Origin: an uncultured Collinsella sp.
GTDB lineage: Bacteria; Actinomycetota; Coriobacteriia; Coriobacteriales; Coriobacteriaceae
Length of the DNA stretch: 43,432 bases
Reading direction: 5' to 3'
Assembly: GCA_902494605.1 (NCBI GenBank)
Contig: CABUUG010000002.1
Span: forward strand, 1-43,432
Below are positions 7,607 through 15,552 of the stretch, piece after piece; positions within the stretch are counted from its first letter, which is position 1; each line of letters begins with the position of its first letter. The position numbers were made by a program, and so were the translations under genes. The notes below the pieces were generated by a model. It worked only from the letters and a program-made list of their open reading frames with translations. It was not told where the DNA came from and ran no database searches.

Positions 7607-8269
7607 ATGGGCAACAACGCAGCAGATACCTCTGTGGTCGATGCCGCCCCCGTATCCGATAGCGCGGCAAAGCGCTTGACGGGCGACGAACGCCGTCGCG
7701 AGATCCTCGCCGCCGTGCGCACCGTAAGCTCCGAGCTGGGCGTGTCCCACCTATCGGTATCGGCCGTAACCAAGCGAGCCGGCTGCACGCGCTCGCTGTT
7801 CTACCACTACTTCGCCGACATGGACGCCGCCGTCACCGCCGTCATGGACGAGGCAATCGACGGTTTTATCTCCGAGCTCGAGCAGTGGAATGCCAACCGC
7901 ACCGTCGGCGATATCGAGGGCGCACTCGACACCGTCGCCCCGCTCTTTAAGCGCCTGGTCGCCAGCGGCCACGAGCTGCCGAGTACGCTCACCTCCAGCA
8001 GCGGCGCGCTCTACGGCGGCTTTCTGCACAACGTGGTCCAACGCGTGGCGCAGTATATCTGCGACACCACCGTGGTGGATTTTGTCGCCCATCATGAGCT
8101 ACGCATCGACCATGTCTACGAGACGTTCTACACCCTCATCATGGGTCTTTTGATGTATATCCGCACGCACCCCGATGTGCCCGACGAGACGGTCAAGGAA
8201 ATCATCGCCTCGACGCTCCACATCGAGGGCTACACCGCCAAGTATCCGGAGCGCAAGCCCCAGAACTGA
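7607..8269 (+). CDS. TetR-family transcriptional regulator
   Basis: A DNA-binding repressor of 220 residues. The N-terminal helix-turn-helix (about 23-75) reads from RRREILAAVRTVSSELG to TKRAGCTRSLFYHYFADMDA, the classic TetR pattern ending in a FYHYF-type recognition helix. The C-terminal ligand domain has no recognisable specificity. The start ATG follows GAAAGGCGG. It is divergent from the oxidoreductase and 63 bases upstream of the DUF5692-like gene. It likely controls itself and both neighbours through the two palindromes at 7511-7548. Confidence 0.9.
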   Translation: MGNNAADTSVVDAAPVSDSAAKRLTGDERRREILAAVRTVSSELGVSHLSVSAVTKRAGCTRSLFYHYFADMDAAVTAVMDEAIDGFISELEQWNANRTVGDIEGALDTVAPLFKRLVASGHELPSTLTSSSGALYGGFLHNVVQRVAQYICDTTVVDFVAHHELRIDHVYETFYTLIMGLLMYIRTHPDVPDETVKEIIASTLHIEGYTAKYPERKPQN

Positions 8270-8286
8270 CGACATTTGGCCAAACT

Positions 8287-8314
8287 GCCCGCGATCAGAA
8301 GAGGGGCCGCGGGC
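8287..8314 (+). other. Short hairpin between tetR and the membrane protein gene
   Basis: A perfect 7-bp stem GCCCGCG/CGCGGGC (8287-8293, 8308-8314) lies in the 63-base gap just before the ribosome site of the next gene. There is no T-tract. It could stabilise or separate the two messages; its function is not known. Confidence 0.4.
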
Positions 8315-8332
8315 GTGTGAAAGGAGAGCAGC

Positions 8333-9340
8333 ATGCTGTTCGATGTTTGGGGTAGCGATACCCTTATCCACTGGGCCGGCTGGGCCATGGTCTTTATTGG
8401 CCTGATCGTGCTCAACGAGGTCGGCCGCCGCACCAAGCTGGGCGCGGCAATCATCTTTGGCGTGGCTCCGCTGGCCATGACCATCTACTGCGTCGCCATC
8501 GCCATCGGCGTCTCACAGGGCGCCGAGTGGGCGCTCACCAACCCCACCCATGTGTACCAGAACAGCTGGTTCCACTACGCCAAGGTGTACGCGGCGCTGG
8601 CCGGTTGCTGGGGCTTCATTGCCATTAAGTACCAGTGGGGCAAGATCGGCAAGGCGCATTGGTTCCGCGCGTGGCCGTTTGTGATCGTCGCCATCAACAT
8701 CATGATCGCCGTCGTGTCCGACTTCGAGAGCGCCTATCACTTCTTTGTCCTGGGCCAGTCCACCTGGGTCACCTCCGAAGGTGCTACGCAGCTAGCCGGC
8801 TGGAACAACGTGTTCAACGGCATCGCCGGTATCATCAACATCTTCTGCATGACCGGTTGGTGGAGTGTCTACGCCTCCGAGGATCAGACCGACATGCTGT
8901 GGCCCGATATGACCTGGGTCTACATCATCGCCTACGATATCTGGAACTTCTGCTACACCTACAACTGCCTGCCCACCCACTCCTGGTTCTGCGGCTTTGC
9001 GCTGCTGCTGGCGCCCACCGTCGCCGCCTTTATCTGGAACAAGGGCGGTTGGATCCAGAACCGCGCCTTTACGCTGGCTATTTGGTGCATGTTTGCCCAG
9101 GTATTCCCCTACTTCCAGGAGGAGTCCATCTTTGTGACCCACTCCACGCTCGACCCCGGCGCCGCTACCGCGGTCTCGATCGCCGCACTGGTCGCCAACG
9201 TCGCCGCGATCATCTACATCGCCTACCGCGCCAAGAAGCTCGGCCGCAATCCCTACAAGCAGGATGTCTTTGAGGGCACCAGCGATTGGGAGAAGGCTAC
9301 CGCTCGCCGCGCCAAGGTTGATTACGCGCACGCCGAGTAA
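8333..9340 (+). CDS. DUF5692-like multi-pass membrane protein
   Basis: An integral membrane protein of 335 residues with eight or nine predicted membrane helices (for example about 12-30, 36-58, 112-130, 158-176, 215-235, 280-303). It is rich in Trp and Tyr. Segments such as LNEVGRRTKLG and WFHYAKVYAALAGCWGFIAIKY match my memory of the DUF5692 family, which has no known function. The tail after the last helix is basic and cytoplasmic. The start ATG at 8333 follows AAAGGAGAG. It is next to, and probably coregulated with, the TetR regulator and the Fe-S oxidoreductase. This suggests a membrane partner such as a transporter or an electron-transfer component, which is inference only. Confidence 0.75.
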   Translation: MLFDVWGSDTLIHWAGWAMVFIGLIVLNEVGRRTKLGAAIIFGVAPLAMTIYCVAIAIGVSQGAEWALTNPTHVYQNSWFHYAKVYAALAGCWGFIAIKYQWGKIGKAHWFRAWPFVIVAINIMIAVVSDFESAYHFFVLGQSTWVTSEGATQLAGWNNVFNGIAGIINIFCMTGWWSVYASEDQTDMLWPDMTWVYIIAYDIWNFCYTYNCLPTHSWFCGFALLLAPTVAAFIWNKGGWIQNRAFTLAIWCMFAQVFPYFQEESIFVTHSTLDPGAATAVSIAALVANVAAIIYIAYRAKKLGRNPYKQDVFEGTSDWEKATARRAKVDYAHAE

Positions 9341-9410
9341 CATGTTGGTCGCTGTTGGCAGTTGGGCATAGGCCCGCCCGTCAGGATTTTCATCCAATGT
9401 CTCGCAGAGT

Positions 9411-9446
9411 CCCCGGAAAGCGTTTCGCTCGCTTTTCGGGGGCTTT
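9411..9446 (+). terminator. Rho-independent terminator after the membrane protein gene
   Basis: A 12-bp stem (9411-9422 with 9430-9441, one G-T pair) with a 7-base loop, followed by CTTTT. It ends the tetR/DUF5692 transcript 70 bases past the stop. Confidence 0.85.
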
Positions 9447-9576
9447 TGTCGTTGCGTCTCTATTCATCTATTCAAAAACATACGCATATATAAAATCGGA
9501 TTTCAAATCATGCGGCGGCTCTATGGGGTCCCGTTTTTGGGTACAGTGTTGTCCCGATATTGAGCTTGGGGGATAT

Positions 9577-11073
9577 ATGAAAGATGAGACGATGGGCCAA
9601 GAGGATGCGGCCCAAGATGCAGAAGCGTGTGCCGAGGCCCTGGAGAGCCTAGACCGGATTTCGCTTGACGATGTTGCGTTTGACGATTCGAGCGTTGATG
9701 TGCAGGATGAACCGGAAATCGAGGCACAGCCCGATGATCAGGGTGCAGGCGACGTTGAGCCCGCCGAAGATGAGGCAGGTCACGAAGACACCGAAAGCGA
9801 GGCCGACAACCAGCCCGAATCCGACACGGGCGAGGAAACCGTCTTGCTCGACAGCTTGCCGGCCGAGGATTCGCTGACCCGCGAGCTTCCTGGCCTGGGT
9901 TCCGCACCAGCCGTGGACGAGACCATCGCCATGGGCGATATTCCCCTGCCGTCCGTTCCCTCGGCACGCGAGGCCGAGGTTCGCCATCGCAAGATGTCGC
10001 CCAAGCGCCGCAATCTGATGGTCGCCGGTGTCGTGGCCGTCGCGCTCGTCGCCGGCGGTGCAGGCTATGCTGCCTGGAACGGATATCAGCAAGAGCAGGC
10101 TGCCGCTGTCGCCGCCAATGCCCACACGATGATGTCAGTGCAGATTGGCGTGCATGCCGCGGGCCTCGACTGTTCCACCGGCTCCAAGATTCCCGTACAG
10201 GTAAGCGGTCAGGACGCTGATGGCTCCTCCGTGAGCGAAACGCTCTATGTTGACGAGCACGGCCGCGGCATCAAACTGCTGCCCGGCGATTACACGCTCT
10301 CCATCGCCGCCTCCCCCATCGCGGCCGACGGCACCATCTATACCGTCCCGACCACCAAGACGCAGGTCACCGTTAAGAGCGATGGACAGGATTTAAGTGC
10401 CCAGGCCACCTTTAAGCTCAAGGTGCCTTCGGCCGACACGGTGACTGACGACCAGATCGATGCCGCCGCCAAGTATGCCGAAGAGGGCGGTGCGAGCTCC
10501 GCCGCGGCTGCCAAGGTGCTCCAGCAGGCAGCAACCGCGCGGCGCGACGCCGCCGTCAATGCCGTGAGCGCGCAAAAGGCACAGGCATCCCGTGATGCTG
10601 ACGCTCGCCACAAGGCAACCGACCTCTACCAGCTCGATATTCCCGTCGAGTGGTACGGCAAGGTCGCAACTTGGCAAAACGGCAGCACGCTATGCATCTA
10701 TCTGGGCGACGACGCCAATACGCCGCTCGTGACGCTCGTCGCCGTGCGCGATGGCGAGACCTTTACGCCCGATGACGGCGATACGGTTTTGGGCACGGTC
10801 AGCCTGGGCAACGGTTATACCGTCTATGCCAGCGGCCCCGTCTATCCGTACGTGGTGCCCCAGACTATCAACGGGCGCACCCAGAATCCCGTGTCGACCT
10901 ACCCCATGGACACGGCCATTGAGCTTGTCGAGCTGACGACCGGCAACCGCTATACGTATAGCCAGATCAAGAACGACCTGATTGGCAAAGACGGCAACGC
11001 AGACGCCGCCACCAAACTCGAGACCGACTACCTCGCCCAGATTCTGATGCCGAGCATCAAAGCCCAGGACTAG
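9577..11073 (+). CDS. Single-pass membrane protein with acidic cytoplasmic part, unknown function
   Basis: A 498-residue protein I do not recognise. Residues 1 to about 130 are strongly acidic (Asp/Glu-rich) and probably disordered. A basic stretch, then one membrane helix (LMVAGVVAVALVAGGAGYAAW, about 148-168), anchors it with the C-terminal part outside. The outer part contains a beta-rich domain (about 180-290), an alanine-rich helical segment (about 295-350), and a final domain beginning YQLDIPVEWYGKVATW. The start ATG at 9577 follows GGGGGA closely; upstream in-frame starts lack a ribosome site. The plan resembles envelope proteins of Coriobacteriia that join a regulatory tail to a sensing domain, but no function can be assigned. 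Confidence 0.8.
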   Translation: MKDETMGQEDAAQDAEACAEALESLDRISLDDVAFDDSSVDVQDEPEIEAQPDDQGAGDVEPAEDEAGHEDTESEADNQPESDTGEETVLLDSLPAEDSLTRELPGLGSAPAVDETIAMGDIPLPSVPSAREAEVRHRKMSPKRRNLMVAGVVAVALVAGGAGYAAWNGYQQEQAAAVAANAHTMMSVQIGVHAAGLDCSTGSKIPVQVSGQDADGSSVSETLYVDEHGRGIKLLPGDYTLSIAASPIAADGTIYTVPTTKTQVTVKSDGQDLSAQATFKLKVPSADTVTDDQIDAAAKYAEEGGASSAAAAKVLQQAATARRDAAVNAVSAQKAQASRDADARHKATDLYQLDIPVEWYGKVATWQNGSTLCIYLGDDANTPLVTLVAVRDGETFTPDDGDTVLGTVSLGNGYTVYASGPVYPYVVPQTINGRTQNPVSTYPMDTAIELVELTTGNRYTYSQIKNDLIGKDGNADAATKLETDYLAQILMPSIKAQD

Positions 11074-11099
11074 CCGGCCCGAAGACAGCCGCCCAACGC

Positions 11100-11166
11100 A
11101 GTTGCGGTGAAATAGGGATTGTTTTTGCTGGTCAAACCGCAAAACAGTCCCTATTTCACCGCAACT
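11100..11166. repeat. Palindromic repeat, AGTTGCGGTG family, 26-bp arms
   Basis: Arms at 11100-11125 and 11141-11166 match at 25 of 26 positions, with the one difference a G-T pair, and a 15-base loop. It shares its outer AGTTGCGGTGAAATAG with the repeat at 380-448 and carries the AGGGAC core seen in other palindromes here. It lies 26 bases past the stop of the plus-strand gene and 24 before the end of the small minus-strand gene, so it may also be a bidirectional terminator. Confidence 0.88.
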
Positions 11167-11190
11167 TTTTGGTGGCCTTTTTGGTGGCAC

Positions 11191-11385
11191 TCAGCGCCAG
11201 GGGTCGGCTTCGAACATTGGCTCGCGCTCGGGGCGGCGATCGCTGTAGGGATCGTAGCCGTCGTCGTCCTCGTTCTCGGCACGGATGTAGGGGTCGCGCG
11301 GCTTGGGTGCCGGCTTAGGCACAGGCTTGGGTGCGGCGGGTGCGGCATCGGTCGCCGGCGCACTTGTCTTGATCTCGTCTTTCAT
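11191..11385 (-). CDS. Small Pro/Lys-rich, acidic-tailed hypothetical protein
   Basis: A 64-residue protein of unknown function. It has an N-terminal KDEIKTSAPATDAAPAAPK stretch, repeated PKP units, and a C-terminal Asp/Glu/Arg-rich part ending EPMFEADPWR. It has no cysteine, signal peptide or membrane segment and is probably disordered. The ATG at 11385 has AAGGAG eight bases upstream, better than the ATG at 11403, whose message would contain that same site. The strong ribosome site and intact frame argue that it is real, though low-complexity composition makes chance ORFs possible. Confidence 0.55.
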   Translation of the reverse strand: MKDEIKTSAPATDAAPAAPKPVPKPAPKPRDPYIRAENEDDDGYDPYSDRRPEREPMFEADPWR

Positions 11386-11434
11386 CTGCATAGCTCCTTG
11401 CATCGCATCCGTTCAACATTATCGATTGTCGCAC

Positions 11435-11472
11435 GAAAAAGGGCGGCGGACCCAATCGGATCCGCCGCCCTT
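11435..11472 (-). terminator. Rho-independent terminator of clpB
   Basis: A perfect 12-bp stem (11439-11450 with 11461-11472), very GC-rich. On the minus strand it is followed by TTTTTCG. It lies 44 bases past the clpB stop and also marks the upstream edge of the small gene. Confidence 0.88.
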
Positions 11473-11515
11473 GGCGTTCGACTCAAAAGGCAGATTTTAA
11501 GGCATGGCCCAAAAC

Positions 11516-14143
11516 CTACTCGGCGTCGGGGACCTCGTAGGTGGCCGCCGGCGTGTTGTCGCACACGACGGTAAAGCCGCCGTCCTTGTCGACATCGACC
11601 GTCACCTGATCGCCCTCACGCACCGTGCCATCGATGATAGCGGCGGCGATGGCATCCACGACCTCGCGCTGAACCAGACGCTTGAGCGGACGGGCGCCAA
11701 AGACCGGGTCCAAGCCGCCCACGGCGAGCATCTGCTTGGCCGCCGGGGTGATGGCAAGCGTCATGCGCTCCTTGGCCAGACGCGCGCGGACGTCGGCGAG
11801 CTGGATGTCGACGATCTTCTCGATCTGCGCCATGCCGAGCGGATGGAACACCACGATATCGTCGATACGGTTGAGAAACTCGGGGCGGAAGGTCTGAGCC
11901 ATGGCCGCGTCGACCTGATGGCGCATCTCCTCCTCGTCCTTGCCGGACAGATCGGCGATGGCCTTGGAGCCCACGTTGGACGTCATGATGATAATCGTGT
12001 TCTTGAAGGATACCTGGCGACCCTGACCGTCGGTCAGACGGCCGTCGTCAAGCACCTGCAGCAGCACGTTGAAGACATCCGGGTGAGCCTTCTCCATCTC
12101 GTCGAGCAAGATCACGGAATACGGACGACGGCGCACGGCCTCGGTGAGCTGGCCGCCCTCGTCGTATCCCACGTATCCCGGGGGCGCACCGATCAGACGC
12201 TGGACGCTGAACTTCTCCATGTACTCGGACATGTCGATACGCACGAGCGCACGCTCGTCATCGAACAGGCACTCGGCCAGCGCCTTGGCGAGCTCGGTCT
12301 TACCCACGCCGGTGGGGCCCAGGAAGAAGAAGCTGCCAATGGGCTTGTCCGGATCGGAGAGGCCCGCACGGCTGCGACGCACGGCCGCGGCGACAGCGGA
12401 GACCGCCTCGTCCTGGCCGATGACACGCTTATGCAGCTCGCCCTCCAAGCCCTTCAGCTTGTCGAGCTCGCCCTGCATCATCTTGGAGACGGGCACGCCG
12501 GTCCAGGCGCTCACGACCTCGGCGATCTCGTCGGAGGTCACCTGCTCGTTGAGGCCCTCGCCGTCCTGCTGCTTTTGCGCCTCGAGCGCGGCCTCGGAAT
12601 CCTGAATCTGCTGCTGCAGACCCGGGATCACGGAATAGCGCAGCTCGGACGCACGACCCAAATCGCCGTTGCGCGTCGCACGCTCCTCTTCGCTCTTGGC
12701 CTCGTCGAGCTGTCCCTTGAGCTCCTGCACGTGGTCGATGGCGTTCTTTTGGTTGAGCCAGCCGGCCTTTTGCACGTTGAGTTTTTCCTGGACCTCGGCG
12801 ATTTCCTGGCGCAGAGCTTCCAGGCGCTCCTTGGAGGCGTCGTCGGTCTCCTTCATGAGCGCCTGCTCCTCGATCTGAAGCTGGGTGAGCTGACGCGTGG
12901 TGGCGTCGATCTCGACCGGCATGCTGTCGAGCTCCATGCGTAGGCGGCTTGCCGCCTCATCGACCAGGTCGATGGCCTTGTCGGGCAGGAAGCGGTCGGC
13001 GATGTAGCGATCGGAGAGGTCGGCAGCTGCCACGAGCGCGCTATCGGTGATATGCACGCCGTGGAAGATCTCGTACTTCTCTTTCAGGCCACGCAGGATC
13101 GAAATGGTGTCCTCGACGGTAGGCTCGCTCACCATCACGGTCTGGAAACGACGGGCGAGCGCCGCGTCCTTCTCGATGTACTTGCGGTATTCGTCGAGCG
13201 TGGTCGCGCCGATCGCGTGCAGGTCGCCACGGGCGAGCGCCGGCTTGAGGATGTTGCCGGCGTCCATGGAGCCCTCGGTGGCACCCGCGCCCACAATGGT
13301 GTGGAGCTCATCGATGAACAGGATGACCTTGCCCTCGGACTTCTGGACTTCCTTGAGTACGGCCTTCAAGCGGTCCTCGAACTCGCCACGGTACTTGGCG
13401 CCGGCGACCAGCGCGCTCATGTCGAGCTCGATGAGGTCGCGGTCGCGCAGGGTGCTCGGCACGTCGCCGGCCACGATACGCTGGGCGATGCCCTCGACGA
13501 TGGCCGTCTTGCCGACGCCCGGCTCGCCGATGAGCACGGGGTTGTTCTTGGTGCGACGGGACAGGACCTGGATGGTACGGCGGATCTCGTCGGTACGGCC
13601 GATGACCGGGTCGAGCTTGCCGGCGCGGGCGAGGTCGCAGATGTTGCGGCCGTACTGCTCCAAGGCCTCAAACTGGGTTTTGTCTTCGGCAGACGTCACG
13701 CGGTCATCGCCACGCAGCTCCTCGTAGACCTGCTCGATGCGCTCCTTTGTGACGCCGGCGTCGCGCAGCACGCGGCCCGCCTCGCCCTTGTCCTCGGCAA
13801 GTGCCATCAGCAGATGCTCGGTCACCACAAAGCTGTCGCCCATCTTGGTGGCCTTCTTCTCGGCCTTTTCGATGACGCGAACGAGCTCGTTGGACAGGCC
13901 CATCTGCTGACCCTCGCCCGAAACCTTGGGCGCGTGGTCGATGGCATCCTGCGTGGAACGCGCGAGCTGGGCCGGGTCGGCACCGATGCGCTCGATGATC
14001 ACGGAGATATTGCGCTCGCCGGCACCGAGTAAGGCGGACAGCAGGTGAATCGGCTCCACCGCGCCGGCCTGCGCGTCGGCAGCCGTGCTCATGGCGGTCT
14101 GCAGCGCCTCGCGCGACGTCATTGCTAGCTTATCGATTCTCAT
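11516..14143 (-). CDS. clpB: ATP-dependent disaggregase ClpB
   Basis: A hexameric Hsp100 chaperone of 875 residues that pulls proteins out of aggregates together with DnaK. It has the Clp N-terminal domain (1-145), a first AAA+ module with Walker A GEPGVGKT (near 207), the coiled-coil middle domain (about 400-525) that contacts DnaK, and a second AAA+ module with Walker A GPTGVGKT (near 610) and the ClpB-type pore segment GAPPGYVGYDEGG. The length is normal for the family. The start ATG at 14143 follows AGAGAGGTG. The upstream 27-bp element at 14233-14259 is shared with dnaK, so both are likely under the same heat-shock control. Confidence 0.97.
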   Translation of the reverse strand: MRIDKLAMTSREALQTAMSTAADAQAGAVEPIHLLSALLGAGERNISVIIERIGADPAQLARSTQDAIDHAPKVSGEGQQMGLSNELVRVIEKAEKKATKMGDSFVVTEHLLMALAEDKGEAGRVLRDAGVTKERIEQVYEELRGDDRVTSAEDKTQFEALEQYGRNICDLARAGKLDPVIGRTDEIRRTIQVLSRRTKNNPVLIGEPGVGKTAIVEGIAQRIVAGDVPSTLRDRDLIELDMSALVAGAKYRGEFEDRLKAVLKEVQKSEGKVILFIDELHTIVGAGATEGSMDAGNILKPALARGDLHAIGATTLDEYRKYIEKDAALARRFQTVMVSEPTVEDTISILRGLKEKYEIFHGVHITDSALVAAADLSDRYIADRFLPDKAIDLVDEAASRLRMELDSMPVEIDATTRQLTQLQIEEQALMKETDDASKERLEALRQEIAEVQEKLNVQKAGWLNQKNAIDHVQELKGQLDEAKSEEERATRNGDLGRASELRYSVIPGLQQQIQDSEAALEAQKQQDGEGLNEQVTSDEIAEVVSAWTGVPVSKMMQGELDKLKGLEGELHKRVIGQDEAVSAVAAAVRRSRAGLSDPDKPIGSFFFLGPTGVGKTELAKALAECLFDDERALVRIDMSEYMEKFSVQRLIGAPPGYVGYDEGGQLTEAVRRRPYSVILLDEMEKAHPDVFNVLLQVLDDGRLTDGQGRQVSFKNTIIIMTSNVGSKAIADLSGKDEEEMRHQVDAAMAQTFRPEFLNRIDDIVVFHPLGMAQIEKIVDIQLADVRARLAKERMTLAITPAAKQMLAVGGLDPVFGARPLKRLVQREVVDAIAAAIIDGTVREGDQVTVDVDKDGGFTVVCDNTPAATYEVPDAE

Positions 14144-14318
14144 GGAATCACCTCTCTTGGGGCGGCCGCCCTACGGGGCGGCTTCACGTTGTTCGAGAAG
14201 TATTGTTGCCAGCTTTGTATGATCTTATACACAAATCTAAGTCTCTATATATAAGATTTTCTGAGTGATTGAGAGATAGGGGTAAAGATGTCGGCCCGCC
14301 GCCGCACAGGTGCGCTAC
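14144..14318 (-). promoter_or_regulatory. clpB leader and promoter region
   Basis: About 90 bases of leader containing a GC hairpin (GCCGCCCCGTAGGGCGGC) lie downstream of an A/T-rich promoter segment. On the minus strand a TATAAG box preceded by TGTG (around 14223-14230) is a plausible extended -10 just after the shared element. I see no gene. Confidence 0.5.
14233..14259 (-). promoter_or_regulatory. Shared heat-shock operator-like element upstream of clpB
   Basis: 27 bp of the form AAATCTAAGTC, six variable bases, TATAAGATTT (plus strand). The same element with different middle bases is at 22531-22557 before dnaK, and 21 of 27 positions are identical. It is an imperfect inverted repeat ending in AAATCT/AGATTT. 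It is the best candidate for HspR binding, although it does not match the usual HAIR sequence well. Confidence 0.7.
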
Positions 14319-14460
14319 CGTCTCAATCTGTAACATCTATCGACCGTTTCTGGCTCCAGATGTTACAAATCGAGACGAATTGTTCAGCGGCACCCGTTTG
14401 TCTCAATCTGTAACATCTACTCGGCAAATAGAGCTCTATCTGTTACAAATCGAGACAAAC
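14319..14460. repeat. Two tandem palindromes, GTCTCAATCTGTAACA family
   Basis: Unit 1 has arms 14319-14338 and 14358-14377 (18 of 20 matching). Unit 2 has arms 14396-14415 and 14441-14460 (18 of 20). Both units share the arm GTCTCAATCTGTAACATCT and its partner TGTTACAAATCGAGAC, with different loops. They are neighbouring copies of one mobile-looking palindrome. Only two copies occur and loop lengths differ, so this is not a CRISPR array. Confidence 0.85.
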
Positions 14461-14505
14461 CGAGAACCACCACAAAGGGGACAGGCACCTTTGTGGTGGT
14501 TTTCG
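14461..14505. repeat. Palindromic repeat, CCACCACAAAGG family, copy 1
   Basis: 18-bp arms with one mismatch (14461-14478 with 14488-14505) around the loop GGACAGGCA. A second copy with the complementary loop TGCCTGTCC is at 15334-15368, so the two copies face each other across the orphan gene at 14611-15279. Confidence 0.88.
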
Positions 14506-14610
14506 ACGCTAACGGTCGACCATCTCGCGCCATGAGATTAAACTTGAATTGTTCTCTGAACATATCCATTTCTGCCTATCCTCAACAGATCTTTGTCTCA
14601 AGGAGCGCAT

Positions 14611-15279
14611 ATGAAGCCGCCTCATTCCACCGGTCGCAACGTCATCGCCATTCTCGCCATACCCATCGTGATGCTCTTCCTTATCGTCATCACGCCCTTT
14701 TCTTTTGGTATCGCCTCGCCCTTCGATCTTTGCGGGATGATCGACGCCGGCTCGCGTGCCACCTCGCTCTCCTTTGTCTGCCGTGGCGTGTTCTACGAAT
14801 ATGCAATTCCCACCGGACTTTGGCAGTCCAAGTTACCGTTGCTCGGTCAGATCGACGGATGCTCCCCCTATTTCTGCCTTGGACCTCAAGCGCTAAACTA
14901 TCTAATCGACGACCAGCCACTCGACTCCATCGGCCTTGCCTACGACTACGCACCAAACACCGATGAGCGCCACATGAACCAAGTCCTCGACAAGATGCTT
15001 GGACAGTGCGGGCTCACCGAGGAGGCCGGTCGAACCATCTATAGCAACCAGAAATTAAAGCGAACAGAACTCCGCCGTGTCGGAAAAATCAAAGGGCGAA
15101 ACAGGGCCGCCTACTGGGATGCCTGGGCAACACGCGACAAGGGCGAATTCGGACACAGCACCTATATGGTCACTGTCTACACCAAAGACGGAATTAAGGA
15201 CAATGTTGACGATTTCGCGTCATCCAAACTCGGCATCCCCAAAACAACCAAGCCCGCCAGCCCAGATGAAATCCTGTAG
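14611..15279 (+). CDS. Orphan membrane-anchored or secreted protein, unknown function
   Basis: A 222-residue protein with a basic N-terminus and one strong hydrophobic segment (about 12-32, ending TPFSFG) that is either a signal anchor or an uncleaved signal peptide. The rest is outside the cell and contains four or five cysteines in the first 110 residues (LCGMID, FVCRG, GCSPYFCLG, GQCGLT), so disulfides are possible. The start ATG follows AAGGAG with normal spacing. I recognise no family. It uses more A/T-rich codons (AAA, ATC, AAT) than its neighbours and stands alone between inverted copies of a palindrome, which suggests acquired DNA. It has no recognisable promoter. Confidence 0.75.
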   Translation: MKPPHSTGRNVIAILAIPIVMLFLIVITPFSFGIASPFDLCGMIDAGSRATSLSFVCRGVFYEYAIPTGLWQSKLPLLGQIDGCSPYFCLGPQALNYLIDDQPLDSIGLAYDYAPNTDERHMNQVLDKMLGQCGLTEEAGRTIYSNQKLKRTELRRVGKIKGRNRAAYWDAWATRDKGEFGHSTYMVTVYTKDGIKDNVDDFASSKLGIPKTTKPASPDEIL

Positions 15280-15333
15280 AGACGCTCATTAACATACCGC
15301 TCAACAATCACAACAACATCGAGCTCGTTCCCC

Positions 15334-15368
15334 ACCACCACAAAGGTGCCTGTCCCCTTTGTGGTGGT
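15334..15368. repeat. Palindromic repeat, CCACCACAAAGG family, copy 2 (inverted)
   Basis: Perfect 13-bp arms (15334-15346 with 15356-15368) and loop TGCCTGTCC. Both this copy and copy 1 are followed on the plus strand by GGTTTTCGAC, so similarity extends beyond the hairpin. Confidence 0.88.
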
Positions 15369-15467
15369 TTTCGACAAAAAGAAGCCACCCCGATAACAGA
15401 GGCGGCATCAAGCAAGCCTATTTATTAGCGTCCCTCAAGACCCAACGAGAACGCAGGAATGTAGCCC

Positions 15468-15533
15468 GGGGCTTACCCTTTCCCGAACGCGACCCTCGCG
15501 AAGCGCGTGAGCGGGCGGGAAAGGGTAAGCCCC
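15468..15533. repeat. Long hairpin beyond the hydratase gene
   Basis: Perfect 18-bp arms (15468-15485 with 15516-15533; arm GGGGCTTACCCTTTCCCG) enclose a 30-base GC-rich loop containing CGCG/GCGC runs. It lies 19 bases past the hydratase stop. No T-run follows, so it may act as a 3' stabiliser or factor-dependent stop, or be another mobile palindrome. Confidence 0.85.
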
Positions 15534-15552
15534 AGGCGGACAATTAAGTGCG

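Noticed and set aside
7415..7750. Minus-strand frame of 111 codons across the divergent promoter
   Set aside because: It would cover the operators and the start of the tetR gene, with no ribosome site.
14319..14460. Short CRISPR array
   Set aside because: Only two units. The repeats are palindromic pairs with different loop lengths and no spacers of constant size, and no cas genes are present.
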